From Streptomyces rimosus subsp. rimosus (GTDB lineage Bacteria; Actinomycetota; Actinomycetes; Streptomycetales; Streptomycetaceae): a stretch of 64,000 nt of DNA. The translations under genes and the position numbers were made by a program. How positions within the stretch are numbered: the first letter of the stretch is position 1; each line of letters starts with the position of its first letter. This document shows, in pieces, positions 1-8,820 of this stretch. The DNA lies in the NCBI RefSeq assembly GCF_000720725.1, contig NZ_JOCQ01000010.1, forward strand, positions 177,914-241,913, in the 5' to 3' direction. Under the pieces are notes generated by a model. It saw only the letters and a list, made by a program, of their open reading frames with translations. It was not told the origin of the DNA and ran no database searches.

Positions 1-405
1 GTAAACGCACTGCTGCACCAGGCGCCGGCGCACGGGGTCGGCGTCCATTCCGCACAGCGTGGCCAGCAGCGCCACCGCGCGCGTTTCCCCGTCGGCGCCC
101 TTCCGCACGTACGCCTCGATGCTGTCCCGGACATCAGGTGCGGCGGATTTCCCCATCCCCAGCGCCCCGGGGGAAACGGGCCGGCGGAGTTTGCGGGTGA
201 AGGCCTCGGCGATCAATTCCCTGGTACGCGGGCGGGGGACCGATCCGGCCAGCCAGTGCGCCACCGAAGTGCGGTCGTAGCGCAGCCGTATGCCGTTCTC
301 GGCACCGAGCGCGTTGACGTTCCTGGCCAGGGCTTCATAGGTCCAGCCGGCTGCCGAGAGCAGCCCCCGCAGGGCATCGTTGGCTGCACGACGGTCGGCG
401 GCCAT
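1..405 (-). CDS. HTH (XRE-like) transcriptional regulator, C-terminus cut by window edge
   Basis: The reading frame is open from an ATG at 405 to the window edge, giving 135 residues of the N-terminal part. It begins MAADRRAANDALRGLLSAAG and contains a helix-turn-helix-like stretch, RYDRTSVAHWLAGSVPRPR. This matches the start of the long Streptomyces regulators that carry an XRE-like HTH followed by a TPR-like or uncharacterised C-terminal region. A strong GGAGG site lies just upstream of the ATG. The role is DNA binding by inference; the effector part is outside the window. About 410 bases without a gene lie upstream, so its promoter should be in that stretch. Confidence 0.7.
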   Translation of the reverse strand, partial: MAADRRAANDALRGLLSAAGWTYEALARNVNALGAENGIRLRYDRTSVAHWLAGSVPRPRTRELIAEAFTRKLRRPVSPGALGMGKSAAPDVRDSIEAYVRKGADGETRAVALLATLCGMDADPVRRRLVQQCVY

Positions 406-818
406 CCCCCTCCTCCAACGCGTGGAACGCTCACAAGGATTTCGCCGCGACCCGGGCAGCGTTACACAGCTGAACGCCCGTCGTCTTGGCAGGTGTCCCG
501 CACCTCCGTGTCCGGCCGGGAGGGCTTCACAAGCCGTCCCGCCGGAGCGCAGCAGGCACCGGTCAGCGGGGACTCGGCGGCGGCACGGGTGGCATTCGCG
601 CGACGCCTTCCGACCAGGCGGATGCAGGGAGCACTCTTCGTTTGGCGCGATGCCCAAGCGGGGTGAGCGATATCCCTACATTCGCTCTATCGGGCAATTA
701 CTAATATGAGATGAGGCCACTGGACTCTCCGAACGGGAAGCTGGGGCCTTCGAACGGGAAGCTGGGATCTCCGAACAGGGATCGGGCGCCGTACTCCTGC
801 GTCCGCCCTCTCAGAAGA
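406..818. other. Intergenic region upstream of the HTH regulator
   Basis: No convincing gene on either strand. The stretch around 665-715 is AT-rich for this genome and could hold the regulator's promoter. A short tandem repeat at 730-780 is listed separately. The small open frames here lack family similarity and ribosome sites. Confidence 0.5.
730..780. repeat. 21-bp-period direct repeat (2.3 copies)
   Basis: CGAACGGGAAGCTGGG occurs at 730 and again at 751, exactly 21 bp later, and a third partial copy (CGAACAGGG) starts at 772. A spacing of two helical turns would place repeats on one DNA face, as for a multimeric regulator. It lies between the 3' end of the SDR gene and the promoter of the HTH regulator. 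Function unknown. Confidence 0.55.
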
Positions 819-1595
819 TCAGAAGATACGGGGCTGACCGGACGACGCGCTCAGGCCGCCGTCGACCGGAAGGTGCACGCCGTTGACGAACCGGGCGTCG
901 TCGCTCGCCAGGAAGGCGATGACATCGGCGACCTCTTCGGGCTCGGCGGGGCGCCGCATCGGAATGCGCTGCTGGAACGCGGCCATCAGGGACTCGTTGG
1001 CGAGCAGCGGGCCGGCCATCTCCGTGGCGGTGAGGCTCGGGTGTACGGCGTTGACCCGTATGCCCTCGGCCCCGTGGTCGAGGGCCATGGCGTTGGTGAG
1101 GTTGACCACCGCGCCCTTCGCCGCGTTGTAGGCGGCCAGACCCCAGTCCCCGCCGAGGCCGGAGACCGAGCCGACGTTGACGATGCTGCCGCCGACGGCG
1201 CGCAGGTGCGGCACCGCGGCCCTGGACATGTAGAAGGTGCCGTCCACGTCGACATTCATGATCTGGCGCCAGCTGGCCGTGTCGGTGTGCTCCACGGTGC
1301 CGCCCGTGGCGACGGCCGCATTGTTGACCAGCACGTCCAGTCGGCCGTGGTCGGCGATCACCGCTTCGATGAGAACGGTGACCGCCGATTCGTCGGAGAT
1401 GTCCGCCACCTGCGCGACGACGGCCGAGCCGTCGGGCGCATCGGCGACCGTCCCGCGCAGCTTCTCCTCCGTACGCCCGACCGCGACGACGGTGGCGCCC
1501 TCGCGTGCGAAACGGTGCGCCGTGGCGGCACCGATGCCGGAGCCGGCGCCGGTGACGATGACAACCTTGCCGACGAAGCGGCCCTCGCTGCTCAC
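819..1595 (-). CDS. SDR-family oxidoreductase
   Basis: A 258-residue classical short-chain dehydrogenase/reductase, the usual family length. Visible motifs are the nucleotide-binding TGAGSGIG near residue 15, the NNAA motif near 90, the catalytic YNAAK pair near 155, and a C-terminal VDGG. It is likely an NAD(P)H-dependent cytosolic alcohol/ketone oxidoreductase; the substrate cannot be read from sequence. The GTG at 1595 was chosen because GAGGGG sits about nine bases upstream and the Rossmann fold starts ten residues in; longer upstream starts only add non-homologous residues. It stands alone, with no obvious operon partner. Confidence 0.88.
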   Translation of the reverse strand: MSSEGRFVGKVVIVTGAGSGIGAATAHRFAREGATVVAVGRTEEKLRGTVADAPDGSAVVAQVADISDESAVTVLIEAVIADHGRLDVLVNNAAVATGGTVEHTDTASWRQIMNVDVDGTFYMSRAAVPHLRAVGGSIVNVGSVSGLGGDWGLAAYNAAKGAVVNLTNAMALDHGAEGIRVNAVHPSLTATEMAGPLLANESLMAAFQQRIPMRRPAEPEEVADVIAFLASDDARFVNGVHLPVDGGLSASSGQPRIF

Positions 1596-1787
1596 GATCA
1601 GTGTCCCCTCAAGTGGCCTAGACATCAGAGCTGTTGCCCAGGGAACTGACGGGTCCGGCGTTCTGTTCCCGCCCACACCGAGCACAGCGGCCCGCACCAC
1701 ACACCGAAGGACGCCTGCACCAGCGAACACCGAAGGACGCCGACGCCAAGGAACTGACGCCGGCGTCCCGGAGCCGGGAATGTCCGC

Positions 1788-2081
1788 TCAGCCGAGGCCG
1801 GTCATGATGCGCCCGACAAGCTCCCGGTTGCCCGCGGGAACCGCGGCGAAGCTCGGATCGGAGATGTTGGTCTTCGTATCCGTGGCGGCCGTGTCCTTCT
1901 GGGTGTCGGTGGCGGCCGTGTCCTTCTGGGTGCCGGTGGCCGCCGTGTCCTTCTTGGGGACGGTCTGGCCGTTGGTCTTCGGCGGCACCTTGGGGTCGTC
2001 GGCCGCTCCGGCGACGGGTGCCCCCGCGACGACGGTGACTGCGGCCAGTGCCGCGCCGGCCAGGGTGAGACGTATACGCAT
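1788..2081 (-). CDS. Small secreted protein with KDTAATDTQ tandem repeats
   Basis: A 97-residue protein with a clear Sec signal peptide (MRIR, a hydrophobic run, cleavage near APVAGA-AD). The mature part is hydrophilic. It contains three near-identical 9-residue units of the type KDTAATDTQ, encoded by 27-bp repeats at 1882-1957. After the repeats comes a short C-terminal segment (NISDPSFAAVPAGNRELVG) that could be a small folded or docking element. I do not recognise a family. The repeat DNA is nearly identical between units, which suggests recent expansion and possible length variation between strains. No anchor motif, so it is probably released or loosely wall-associated. Confidence 0.7.
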   Translation of the reverse strand: MRIRLTLAGAALAAVTVVAGAPVAGAADDPKVPPKTNGQTVPKKDTAATGTQKDTAATDTQKDTAATDTKTNISDPSFAAVPAGNRELVGRIMTGLG

Positions 2082-2299
2082 GCAGATCGCTCCTGGATCG
2101 TGAATCAGATGGGTACGTCTTCAGCACACCCGCTTCCGCCGGTCACCGCATGCCGGCGGAGGCACCCGGGTGGCCGGGGCACGATCCCCGTACGGCGGCG
2201 CCCAGTGGTTTCCGACCGGCCTCCCAGAATCGCTTCGTCGCAGGTCCACGGGCCAATCGCCCCGCCGGCCACCCCTCTCCGAGCCCTCAAGTAAGGTAA

Positions 2300-2821
2300 C
2301 CCTTCCCAACCACCCCTGCGCCCCTGCGCCCCTCCCGCTTCTTCCTCCCGGAGAGACCTTCCGACCGCCGCCCCCTCCACAAGGTCCGTCAGCGGCTGAC
2401 GCCGGACGACCTCGGCCTGCTCGGCCGGTCGCCGTTCTGTCTGGTCTCCACGTCCGACGCGCAGGGCAACTGCGACGTCTCCCCGCGCGGCGACCTGCCC
2501 GGCTTCACCCACGTCCTGGACGCCGCCACACTGGCCCTGCCGGTCCGGCCGGGGAACCGGCGGGCCGACACCTTCCACAACGTCCTGGAGAATCCGCACG
2601 CCGGATTGCTCTATCTGATACCGGGCAGCAAGGGCGTGCTCCGTATCAACGGCAGAGCGCGTGTCCTGACCGACGCGCCGTTCTTCGACGCCATGACGGT
2701 CCGGGGGCAGCGCCCCACGCTCGCCCTGCTCCTCGACATCGACGAGATATTCCTGCACTGCCCCGCGTCGCTGCGGCGCTCCGGCGTGTGGCAGCCGGAG
2801 GCCTGGTGTGCCTCCGGCTGA
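2300..2821 (+). pseudogene. Pyridoxamine 5'-phosphate oxidase-like (PNPOx/MSMEG_1061-type) protein, start lost
   Basis: From about 2378 to the stop at 2821 the frame reads a good flavin-binding PNPOx-like domain: HKVRQRLTPDD, then SPFCLVSTSDAQGNCDVSPRG, RPGNRRADTFHNVLENP and GRARVLTDAPFFD. The open frame is bounded upstream by a stop at 2297. It has no ATG, GTG or TTG until well inside the domain (TTG at 2606). The first 20 or so residues of the family cannot be recovered in another frame, so the 5' end looks lost or rearranged. A CTG at 2324 is the only upstream near-start and has no ribosome site. It is probably not translated as a full enzyme. Confidence 0.6.
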
Positions 2822-2853
2822 CCGGTACGGACTTCGGGGACCTACGGATCAGT

Positions 2854-3666
2854 TCAGGCGGTCTTGCGGGCGACCGCCCCGTACATGGCGATGTCCCGGT
2901 CGTCGACCTCCTCCTGGTCGGCGTCCGGGCGCCAGTGGTGGACCTGCGTCAGCCCCGGGGCGACCAGGTCCATCCCCGCGAAGAACGCCTCGGCCTCGGC
3001 CCGCGTCCGCAACTTCATGGGCATGCCCCGGCGCGCGTACTCGTCGGCGACCCGGTTGACCTCGTGCGGCGCGAAGTCGGCGGTGCCGATCGTCATGGCC
3101 ACGAAACTGCCCGCGGGCAGCGGCTCCAGGAGGCGCCGCACCAGACTGTGGTCCTCGGGCGGGAGCATGAAGTGCAGGATCCCGATGATCATCAGGCCGA
3201 CCGGCTTCCGCAGGTCCAGCAGCTCCTGGAACTGCGCGGAGCCGATGATGGCCTCGGGGTCGCGCATGTCCGCGTCGACGTACGCGGTCCGGCCCTCGGC
3301 GGAGCCGGTCAGCAGCGTCCGGGCATGGGTCAGCACGATCGGGTCGTTGTCGACGTACACCGCCCGCGCGTCCGGCCGTACCCCCTGGACCACCTCGTGC
3401 AGGTTGGGCGAGGTGGGCAGCCCGGTGCCGATGTCCAGGAACTGCCCGATGCCCTCCTCCTGGGCGAGGTAACGGGCCGCGCGGTGCATGAACTTGCGGT
3501 TGGCCCGCATGTGTACGGGCAGCGCGGGCCACTCCCGGCACATGGCGTCACCGGCCTCGCGGTCCACGGCATAGTGGTCCTTGCCGCCGAGGATGTAGTC
3601 GTACACACGCGCCGAGTGCGCCGTACCGGTGTCGATACGGTCCGCCGGGTATCCCTGGTCCAACAC
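2854..3666 (-). CDS. SAM-dependent methyltransferase, DUF574/Methyltransf_19 family
   Basis: A 270-residue protein of the actinobacterial DUF574 family. The N-terminus carries the signature ARVYDYILGGKDHYAVDREA. Next comes the SAM-binding stretch FLDIGTGLPTSPNLHEV near residue 80 and an acidic VYVDNDP motif about 30 residues later. These proteins are abundant paralogues in Streptomyces; most have no known substrate. The start at 3666 puts the family signature near residue 20, as usual. The gene ends close to the damaged PNPOx-like gene on the other strand (convergent). Confidence 0.88.
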   Translation of the reverse strand: MLDQGYPADRIDTGTAHSARVYDYILGGKDHYAVDREAGDAMCREWPALPVHMRANRKFMHRAARYLAQEEGIGQFLDIGTGLPTSPNLHEVVQGVRPDARAVYVDNDPIVLTHARTLLTGSAEGRTAYVDADMRDPEAIIGSAQFQELLDLRKPVGLMIIGILHFMLPPEDHSLVRRLLEPLPAGSFVAMTIGTADFAPHEVNRVADEYARRGMPMKLRTRAEAEAFFAGMDLVAPGLTQVHHWRPDADQEEVDDRDIAMYGAVARKTA

Positions 3667-3836
3667 CCCTGCTCCTTACGGTCATACGGCACCACGACGG
3701 TCCGGTGCCAGGGGGAGTCTAGGCGGCGGCTGATCAACACCTCTCCAGTGGCCTGCTGTTTTACCGGGCGTCCTACCAGGCGCCCTACCAAGAGGGCAGC
3801 GATGACGAGGACACTGACGTCTCACCCCGCCCCCTA

Positions 3837-4055
3837 TTACCGCCCGGCCTCCCACCCGCGATCGCCGCTCCAGTCCACCCACGTCGGGTCGTCGAGCAGC
3901 GCCACCCCTTCCGGCAGCCCGGCACGCCGCAGGAACTCCTCCACGTCGGCGTCCGAGTACGCCACCCCCAGGTCGGCGTCGAGCCCGGCCGTACGCACGG
4001 AACCCCGCCGCCCGCCGCTCGCGGACGGCCGGTGCACGGTGATCGGCGCAGTCAT
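3837..4055 (-). CDS. Small hypothetical protein (72 aa)
   Basis: The frame from ATG 4055 reads MTAPITVHRPSASGGRRG and ends with an acidic C-terminus containing YSDADVEEFLRRAGLP and DDPTWVDWSGDRGWEA. A G-rich ribosome-site-like stretch precedes the ATG. Longer upstream starts add only low-complexity residues. I do not recognise a family. The composition, with a basic N-terminus and an acidic Trp-rich C-terminus, resembles small regulatory proteins found beside DUF574 or HTH genes in Streptomyces. Its adjacency to the DUF574 methyltransferase (same strand, about 170 bp upstream of it) hints at a link but does not show one. Confidence 0.5.
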   Translation of the reverse strand: MTAPITVHRPSASGGRRGSVRTAGLDADLGVAYSDADVEEFLRRAGLPEGVALLDDPTWVDWSGDRGWEAGR

Positions 4056-4217
4056 ACCCCCCACCCTGGGCCCGCCCCGCGGCAGCCGCGACCCGGCGCC
4101 CGCCCGAATACGGCCAACCGGCGGCCGGTACGCAGTCCCACCGCCGTCCGCCGTCGACGACTCCGACCACCCCACAGCGAACTGGATCAGTCACTCCGAA
4201 ATACGAGGAGGTCCGCC

Positions 4218-4809
4218 GTGCCACCCGCCGGTCGCCCCCGCGCCTTCGACATGGAGGCCGTCCTCCGCGAGTCTCTACGGCGCCTTCGGCTCCAAGGAAG
4301 GGCTGTTCGCGCGGGCCGTCGAGCACTACATCGCCGGGCCGGGCAGTGTCACCGACATCGCGTCCGACGACGCACCCAGTCCCCGCGAGGCCGTGGCCCG
4401 GCTGCTGCACGGGTCCATCGACATGCAGACCGACCCCTCTCACCCCCGCGGCTGCCTGGTCGCCCTTTCGGGGGCGGTCCAGGGTTGCGGGGCGGAAGAG
4501 GCCGGGTTCCGGAAGGTCGTGGCAGCGCGCCGGGCCGCGGACCGCGCGCGTTTCAGGGAGCGCGTCGTGGAGGGCATCGCCGTCGGCGAACTCGCCGAGG
4601 ACGCCGACGTGGAAGGCGTGACAGCGATGATCCACGGGTTCCTGCTCGGCATCTCGACACAGGTGTGTGACGGGACACCGGCCCGTGACCTGCACGCGGC
4701 GGCCGATGCGGTGCTCGCGGGCTGGGGCGGGCCGGGAACGGACGTACACGACGTGCACGGGGACCGAGACCGTCCGGGCCGCGCGCCGGGCCCACCACCC
4801 GATAACTGA
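4218..4809 (+). pseudogene. TetR-family regulator with its HTH deleted and frame shifted
   Basis: A GTG at 4218 behind GAGGAG starts a normal TetR N-terminus, GRPRAFDMEAVLRE. At 4272 the coding sense jumps by one base to LYGAFGSKEGLFARAVEHY and continues in that frame to 4809. In intact TetR proteins about 29 residues lie between these two pieces; they contain the helix-turn-helix including the recognition helix. An out-of-frame deletion of roughly 86-88 bp therefore removed DNA binding. The C-terminal ligand domain (GCLVALSGAVQGCGAEE and beyond) is otherwise intact. The neighbouring GNAT may once have been its target. Confidence 0.75.
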
Positions 4810-4845
4810 TTGCCGTACACGCACCCCTGGTGATCTCATCCGCGC

Positions 4846-5643
4846 ATGGACCATGACGCGATGCTTGCGGTTTTCGACGACCGGATGAGGAAGAACGCAC
4901 CACCGGACGACCCCGGTGCGCACGTCGAACGGGTAGGGGACGTGGTGCGCCAGACCGGCCCGGACACCGGCTGGAACGGGGTGCTGTGGTCCGCGCTGGA
5001 CCGGTCCCGCGCGGACGAGGCCATTGCGGAGCAGATCGGCCACTACACCGCGCTCGGGCGGGAGTTCGAGTGGAAGCTGTACGGCCACGATCAGCCGGGC
5101 GACCTCGCCGACCGGCTGGAGGCCGCCGGTTTCGTCCCCGAGGATCCGGAGACACTCATGGTCGCGCGGATCGCCGACCTCCCAATCACCAGTGCACTCC
5201 CCACAGGCATCGAGCTGCGCCCGGTGACCGACGCCGCCGGTGTGGAGCTGCTGGCGCAGGCCCAGGAGCAGGCGTTCGGTACGGCACCCGGCACCCGCCA
5301 CCGGCAGCAGCTCCTCGCGCAACTCACCGGGCAGCCGGACACGGTCGTCGCCGTCGTCGCCATGGCCGGTGACGTGCCGGTGAGTGCGGCCCGGATGGAA
5401 CTGGTGCCGGGCACCGGCTTCGCCGGCCTCTGGGGCGGCGGAACGGTAGCCGCCTGGCGCGGCCGCGGCATCTACCGCGCCCTGATCAACTACCGCGCCC
5501 GCATCGCCGCCGAGCGCGGCTACCACTACCTCCAGGTCGACGCGTCCAGCCAGAGCCGCCCCATCCTGCAGCGCCTGGGCTTCACCGCGCTGACCACCAC
5601 GACCCCGTACGTGTACCGCCCCCGCCCTGCGACAGCTTCCTGA
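4846..5643 (+). CDS. GNAT-family N-acetyltransferase
   Basis: A 265-residue protein. Residues about 125-255 form a GNAT domain: IELRPVTDAAGVELLAQAQ, a beta-strand MAGDVPVSAARMEL, then GGGTVAAWRGRGIYRALI, which is the acetyl-CoA pyrophosphate-binding loop, and a C-terminal LQRLGF. The N-terminal 120 residues resemble the leading half of two-domain GNATs. The acceptor substrate is unknown. It starts 36 bp after the broken TetR gene on the same strand. The ATG at 4846 gives the only frame covering both halves. Confidence 0.82.
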   Translation: MDHDAMLAVFDDRMRKNAPPDDPGAHVERVGDVVRQTGPDTGWNGVLWSALDRSRADEAIAEQIGHYTALGREFEWKLYGHDQPGDLADRLEAAGFVPEDPETLMVARIADLPITSALPTGIELRPVTDAAGVELLAQAQEQAFGTAPGTRHRQQLLAQLTGQPDTVVAVVAMAGDVPVSAARMELVPGTGFAGLWGGGTVAAWRGRGIYRALINYRARIAAERGYHYLQVDASSQSRPILQRLGFTALTTTTPYVYRPRPATAS

Positions 5644-5653
5644 CGTCGCACCG

Positions 5654-5942
5654 TCAGAGGGGCGCGAGGATCATCAGGATCTCGTCGCGGTCGTCCCCGG
5701 GAGCCAGGCGCAGCGCGTCGGGCCGGCGGCCGATCTCCTTCCAGCTTGAGGGGCTGGGCGTAGTAGATGTTCGCCACGGCCGCGCCGCAGACCACGGCCG
5801 GCAACAGCACCGTGCCCCGGCCAAGCCCGCTCCGTACGGGCGCGGCGGCGACCGGAGCGGGGCCGGAAGCCGGCCCGGGAGCGGGGACGGAATCGGGCGT
5901 GGCGCGGTCGACGGCGGGTGTTGATCCGGCACCGAGGAGCAC
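5654..5942 (-). pseudogene. Remnant of an MFS transporter fused to an unrelated C-terminal scrap
   Basis: From a GTG at 5942 the frame gives a variable leader, then LLPAVVCGAAVANIYYAQPL. That is the first transmembrane helix of the MFS drug-transporter group whose N-terminus contains the NIYYAQPLL motif. After this the transporter stops. In a neighbouring frame the sense continues as IGRRPDALRLAPGDDRDEIL and ends LMILAPL at 5654, which looks like the tail of a different protein. Over 300 transporter residues are missing, so this is a deletion scar and not a working gene. The donor of the tail is not recognised. Confidence 0.55.
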
Positions 5943-5981
5943 GCCCCTGTCACGCGGCGATGCAGACTTTCGCCCGTCCCT

Positions 5982-8621
5982 TCAACCCCGCGGCACCGGC
6001 CGCAGCGCCAGCAGGGCGATGTCGTCGGCGCTGTCGGCGCTCAACCCGATGAGGAGTTCGTCGCAGAAGACGTCGAGGGGTTCGCGGGCCAGGTCGGCGG
6101 TGTGGCGGCGGAGCCGGTCCATGGCGTGGTCGAGGGATTCGTCGCGGCGCTCGATGAGGCCGTCCGTGTACAGCAGGACGGTCGAGTGGGCCGGGAGGGC
6201 GTCGGTGGCGCCGGGGCGGGGCATGTCCGGCTCCATGCCGAGGAGGAGGCCCGAACCCCCGTCGAGGTAGCGCGTGTCGCCCTCGTGTGTGGTCAGCAGC
6301 GGCGGCAGGTGCCCGGCGGAGGAGTGCTTCAGCTCCCACGGGCCGCTCGCGGGGCCCGTGACCAGGGCGTAGATGCAGGTGGCGGTGGCCTCCTGGGACA
6401 GGCTGTGGTTTGCGATGTCCAGTCGGCGCAGCACCTCTTCGGGAGGCTCCTCGCGGTCGATGGCGATGCCGCGCAGCATGCTGCGCAGCTGGCTCATGGC
6501 GACGGCCGCCTCCAGGTCGTGCCCGGTGACATCGCCGATGACCACGGCGGTCTGTCCGCCGGGGACGACGAAGCTGTCGTACCAGTCGCCGCCGATCTGC
6601 GCGGTCGTGGAGGACGGCGAGTAGCGGGCAGCCATCTGGAGATGCTCGATCTCGGGCAGTACGGGCAGCAGGGAGCGCTGAAGTCGCTCGGCGATGTGCC
6701 GGGTTTCCTGGTAGAGGCGCGCGTGCTCCACTCCCAGGGCGAGGCTGCGGACCAGGTCGCCGATCAGGAGCAGGGACTCCTCGGTGAACGGCCGGTTCCG
6801 GCCCGTACGGACGAGGGTCAGGGCGCCGAAGACCGCCCCGCGGGTCCGCAGCGGTGCGACGACGGCGCTGTTCGCGCCCACCCGATCGAACAGCTCGACG
6901 TAGTGCGCGTCGAGCGGGCTTTTGGCCTCGCTCGGCTCCGGCGGCTCGGTGAGCAGCAGCGGTCCGGCGCCGCGCAGCACCCGGGCCAGCGGCCCGCGCG
7001 CGACCCCCGTCACGGGCGGGAGCCTGCCCGCGTACGCCTCGGCCGGCAGCGGCGTGGGGCTGTGGTGCGCGACGCAGAACCGCTCCAGCTGATCGCTGTC
7101 GTTGAGCAGGTCCACCACGCACCAGTCGGCCAGCCGCTGCGTGAGGATCTTGCAGACGCGCTGCAGTCCTTCGTCCAGGTTCGGGGTGCTGCTCAGCGAT
7201 TCCCCGATGTCGGCCAGCAGTTTGCGCTCCAGTGCCGCTCCGCCGGCCGCGTCACCCGCCGCACCTGTCGCAATGCGCTCCGGCCCCTCCGGCAGGTCCG
7301 GCCCTGCGGACTGCTCCGGGGACGCGGCCCGGCTCTCCCCGGGTGACAGCGGCGCGGGCACGGGAGGGGCCGTTCTGGGGGCGAGTTGCGCGACGAAGAC
7401 CGTAGTGCCGTCCGCGGTGCCCTGGGTCTGGATGAACAGCCGTACGGGAACCAGCCGGCCGTCCCGGTGCAGCGCCGGAAGCGGCACCGAGCGGCCCAGG
7501 ATGTGCGGCTGCCCGGTGCGCAGGAGCCGGGTGAACGCCGCCAGGTGGCGCTCCCTCAGGTGCTCCGGGATGAGCACGGTCAGCCGCTGCCCCACCAGCT
7601 CGCCCGTCTGCCAGCCGAGCATGTCCGCGGCCGGCCCGTTCGCCACGATGATCCGGTTCTCGTCGTCGGCGGCGATGGTGGGGATCCTGCTGGCCCAGGC
7701 GTGGCTGGCGTCCCAGGGCACCAGCTCCGAGGGGCTGGCGCTCGGCTCGCGGGGGATCACGGTCCATGCGGTGGGCGGCCCGCCGGCGAACTGGCCGGTG
7801 ATCTGGTCGAACAGCCACTGGCGGAAGACGCGGTTGTGGGGAAGCGACGGCCAGACGAGCAGGCGTTCGTCCCGGGCCAGCTCCTCGGCGGTATCGAGCA
7901 CTTGACGGAGCGTCGGCACGGCAGGCGCGATGTCCGCCGGAAGGGACACGTTAAGGGAGTGGGTGTGGTCGACCGACGGCTGTTCCTCCAGCGCCGCCGT
8001 CATGGCGGCGCTGAGCACGTTGTTCATGTCGTGGGCGACGGCGAGGTCTTCCGGCTGTACGCCGGTGTCCGTACCGGCGAAGGCGGCGAGGGTCAGCTCC
8101 CGCAGCAGCGCGTGCTGGTGCCCCTGGGCCGCCATGTAGAGCGCGCCCGGCAGGTCGACGAGGGTCACCGTACGGGTCGGACCGCAGGCCGGCGCGGTGG
8201 TCTGCCATCCGGACGGCGGGGGCGGCCGCTCGTCGCGCCGCAGGGCGAACCAGACCGCCTTGCGCTCGTCACCGGTGTCGACCCCGTAGGCGGACGCCAG
8301 TTCCTCGACCATCGACAGCCCCTGCCCGGGCCCGGTGTGCGGGAGGGACCGCTGCGGCACCGGCGCGCGGCACGGCCGCCGGTCACCGATCCGTACCTGG
8401 ACCTCGCCGTCGAGGGCCCGGGCCGACACGTCGATCTCCGTGCGCGCGTGCAGTACCGCATTGGTCACCAGCTCGCTGACCAGCAGCTCGGCGGTCTCCA
8501 CCGAGTCCGGGTCGGCCCCGGCGAGCACGGCCCGCACGAAATGCCGGGCCGCCGGCACGCTCTCCGGCCGCGGCGGAAACCTCCGGGAGGACGCCTCCTC
8601 CGGCTGACTGATGTGGTCCAT
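5982..8621 (-). CDS. Sensor SpoIIE-type PP2C phosphatase with HATPase, PAS and GAF domains
   Basis: An 879-residue cytosolic signalling protein. Domains in order: an RsbW-like ATPase (about 20-130; ELVTNAVLHA and GPGQGLSMVEELA); an uncharacterised linker region (150-300); a PAS domain (310-415; VANGPAADMLGWQTGELVGQ); a GAF domain (475-635); and a SpoIIE/PP2C domain (655-875) with metal-site motifs GGDWYDSF, VIGDVTGHD, LLYTDGLIE and a final SADDIALL. This layout, common in Streptomyces, dephosphorylates an anti-anti-sigma factor and may also act as an anti-sigma kinase. ATG 8621 was chosen because the ATPase domain begins 20 residues in. No partner sigma factor is adjacent; the STAS-ANTAR protein at 46.6 kb is too distant to assign. 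Confidence 0.9.
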   Translation of the reverse strand: MDHISQPEEASSRRFPPRPESVPAARHFVRAVLAGADPDSVETAELLVSELVTNAVLHARTEIDVSARALDGEVQVRIGDRRPCRAPVPQRSLPHTGPGQGLSMVEELASAYGVDTGDERKAVWFALRRDERPPPPSGWQTTAPACGPTRTVTLVDLPGALYMAAQGHQHALLRELTLAAFAGTDTGVQPEDLAVAHDMNNVLSAAMTAALEEQPSVDHTHSLNVSLPADIAPAVPTLRQVLDTAEELARDERLLVWPSLPHNRVFRQWLFDQITGQFAGGPPTAWTVIPREPSASPSELVPWDASHAWASRIPTIAADDENRIIVANGPAADMLGWQTGELVGQRLTVLIPEHLRERHLAAFTRLLRTGQPHILGRSVPLPALHRDGRLVPVRLFIQTQGTADGTTVFVAQLAPRTAPPVPAPLSPGESRAASPEQSAGPDLPEGPERIATGAAGDAAGGAALERKLLADIGESLSSTPNLDEGLQRVCKILTQRLADWCVVDLLNDSDQLERFCVAHHSPTPLPAEAYAGRLPPVTGVARGPLARVLRGAGPLLLTEPPEPSEAKSPLDAHYVELFDRVGANSAVVAPLRTRGAVFGALTLVRTGRNRPFTEESLLLIGDLVRSLALGVEHARLYQETRHIAERLQRSLLPVLPEIEHLQMAARYSPSSTTAQIGGDWYDSFVVPGGQTAVVIGDVTGHDLEAAVAMSQLRSMLRGIAIDREEPPEEVLRRLDIANHSLSQEATATCIYALVTGPASGPWELKHSSAGHLPPLLTTHEGDTRYLDGGSGLLLGMEPDMPRPGATDALPAHSTVLLYTDGLIERRDESLDHAMDRLRRHTADLAREPLDVFCDELLIGLSADSADDIALLALRPVPRG

Positions 8622-8820
8622 GCCGCCAGTGTGCTGCACGCGGCTTCCCGGGGCTCTGCGCTCCGGTACGAGTTCCGCCGACCCGCTCGCGGGAATCCGC
8701 CGACCGGGTGAGGGGGGCCGGAGAGCGGGGCCGGTGACCGGGCCGGTCACCGACGGCCCGGTAGGCCCCCGCGGTCATCCCAGCAGCCACCTCAGCAGGC
8801 CCCCCGCGGCCACCCCACCA

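Noticed and set aside
2170..4809. An 879-codon plus-strand open frame
   Set aside because: It passes antisense through the DUF574 methyltransferase and only its last part (the TetR C-terminal frame) is meaningful. It is not one protein.
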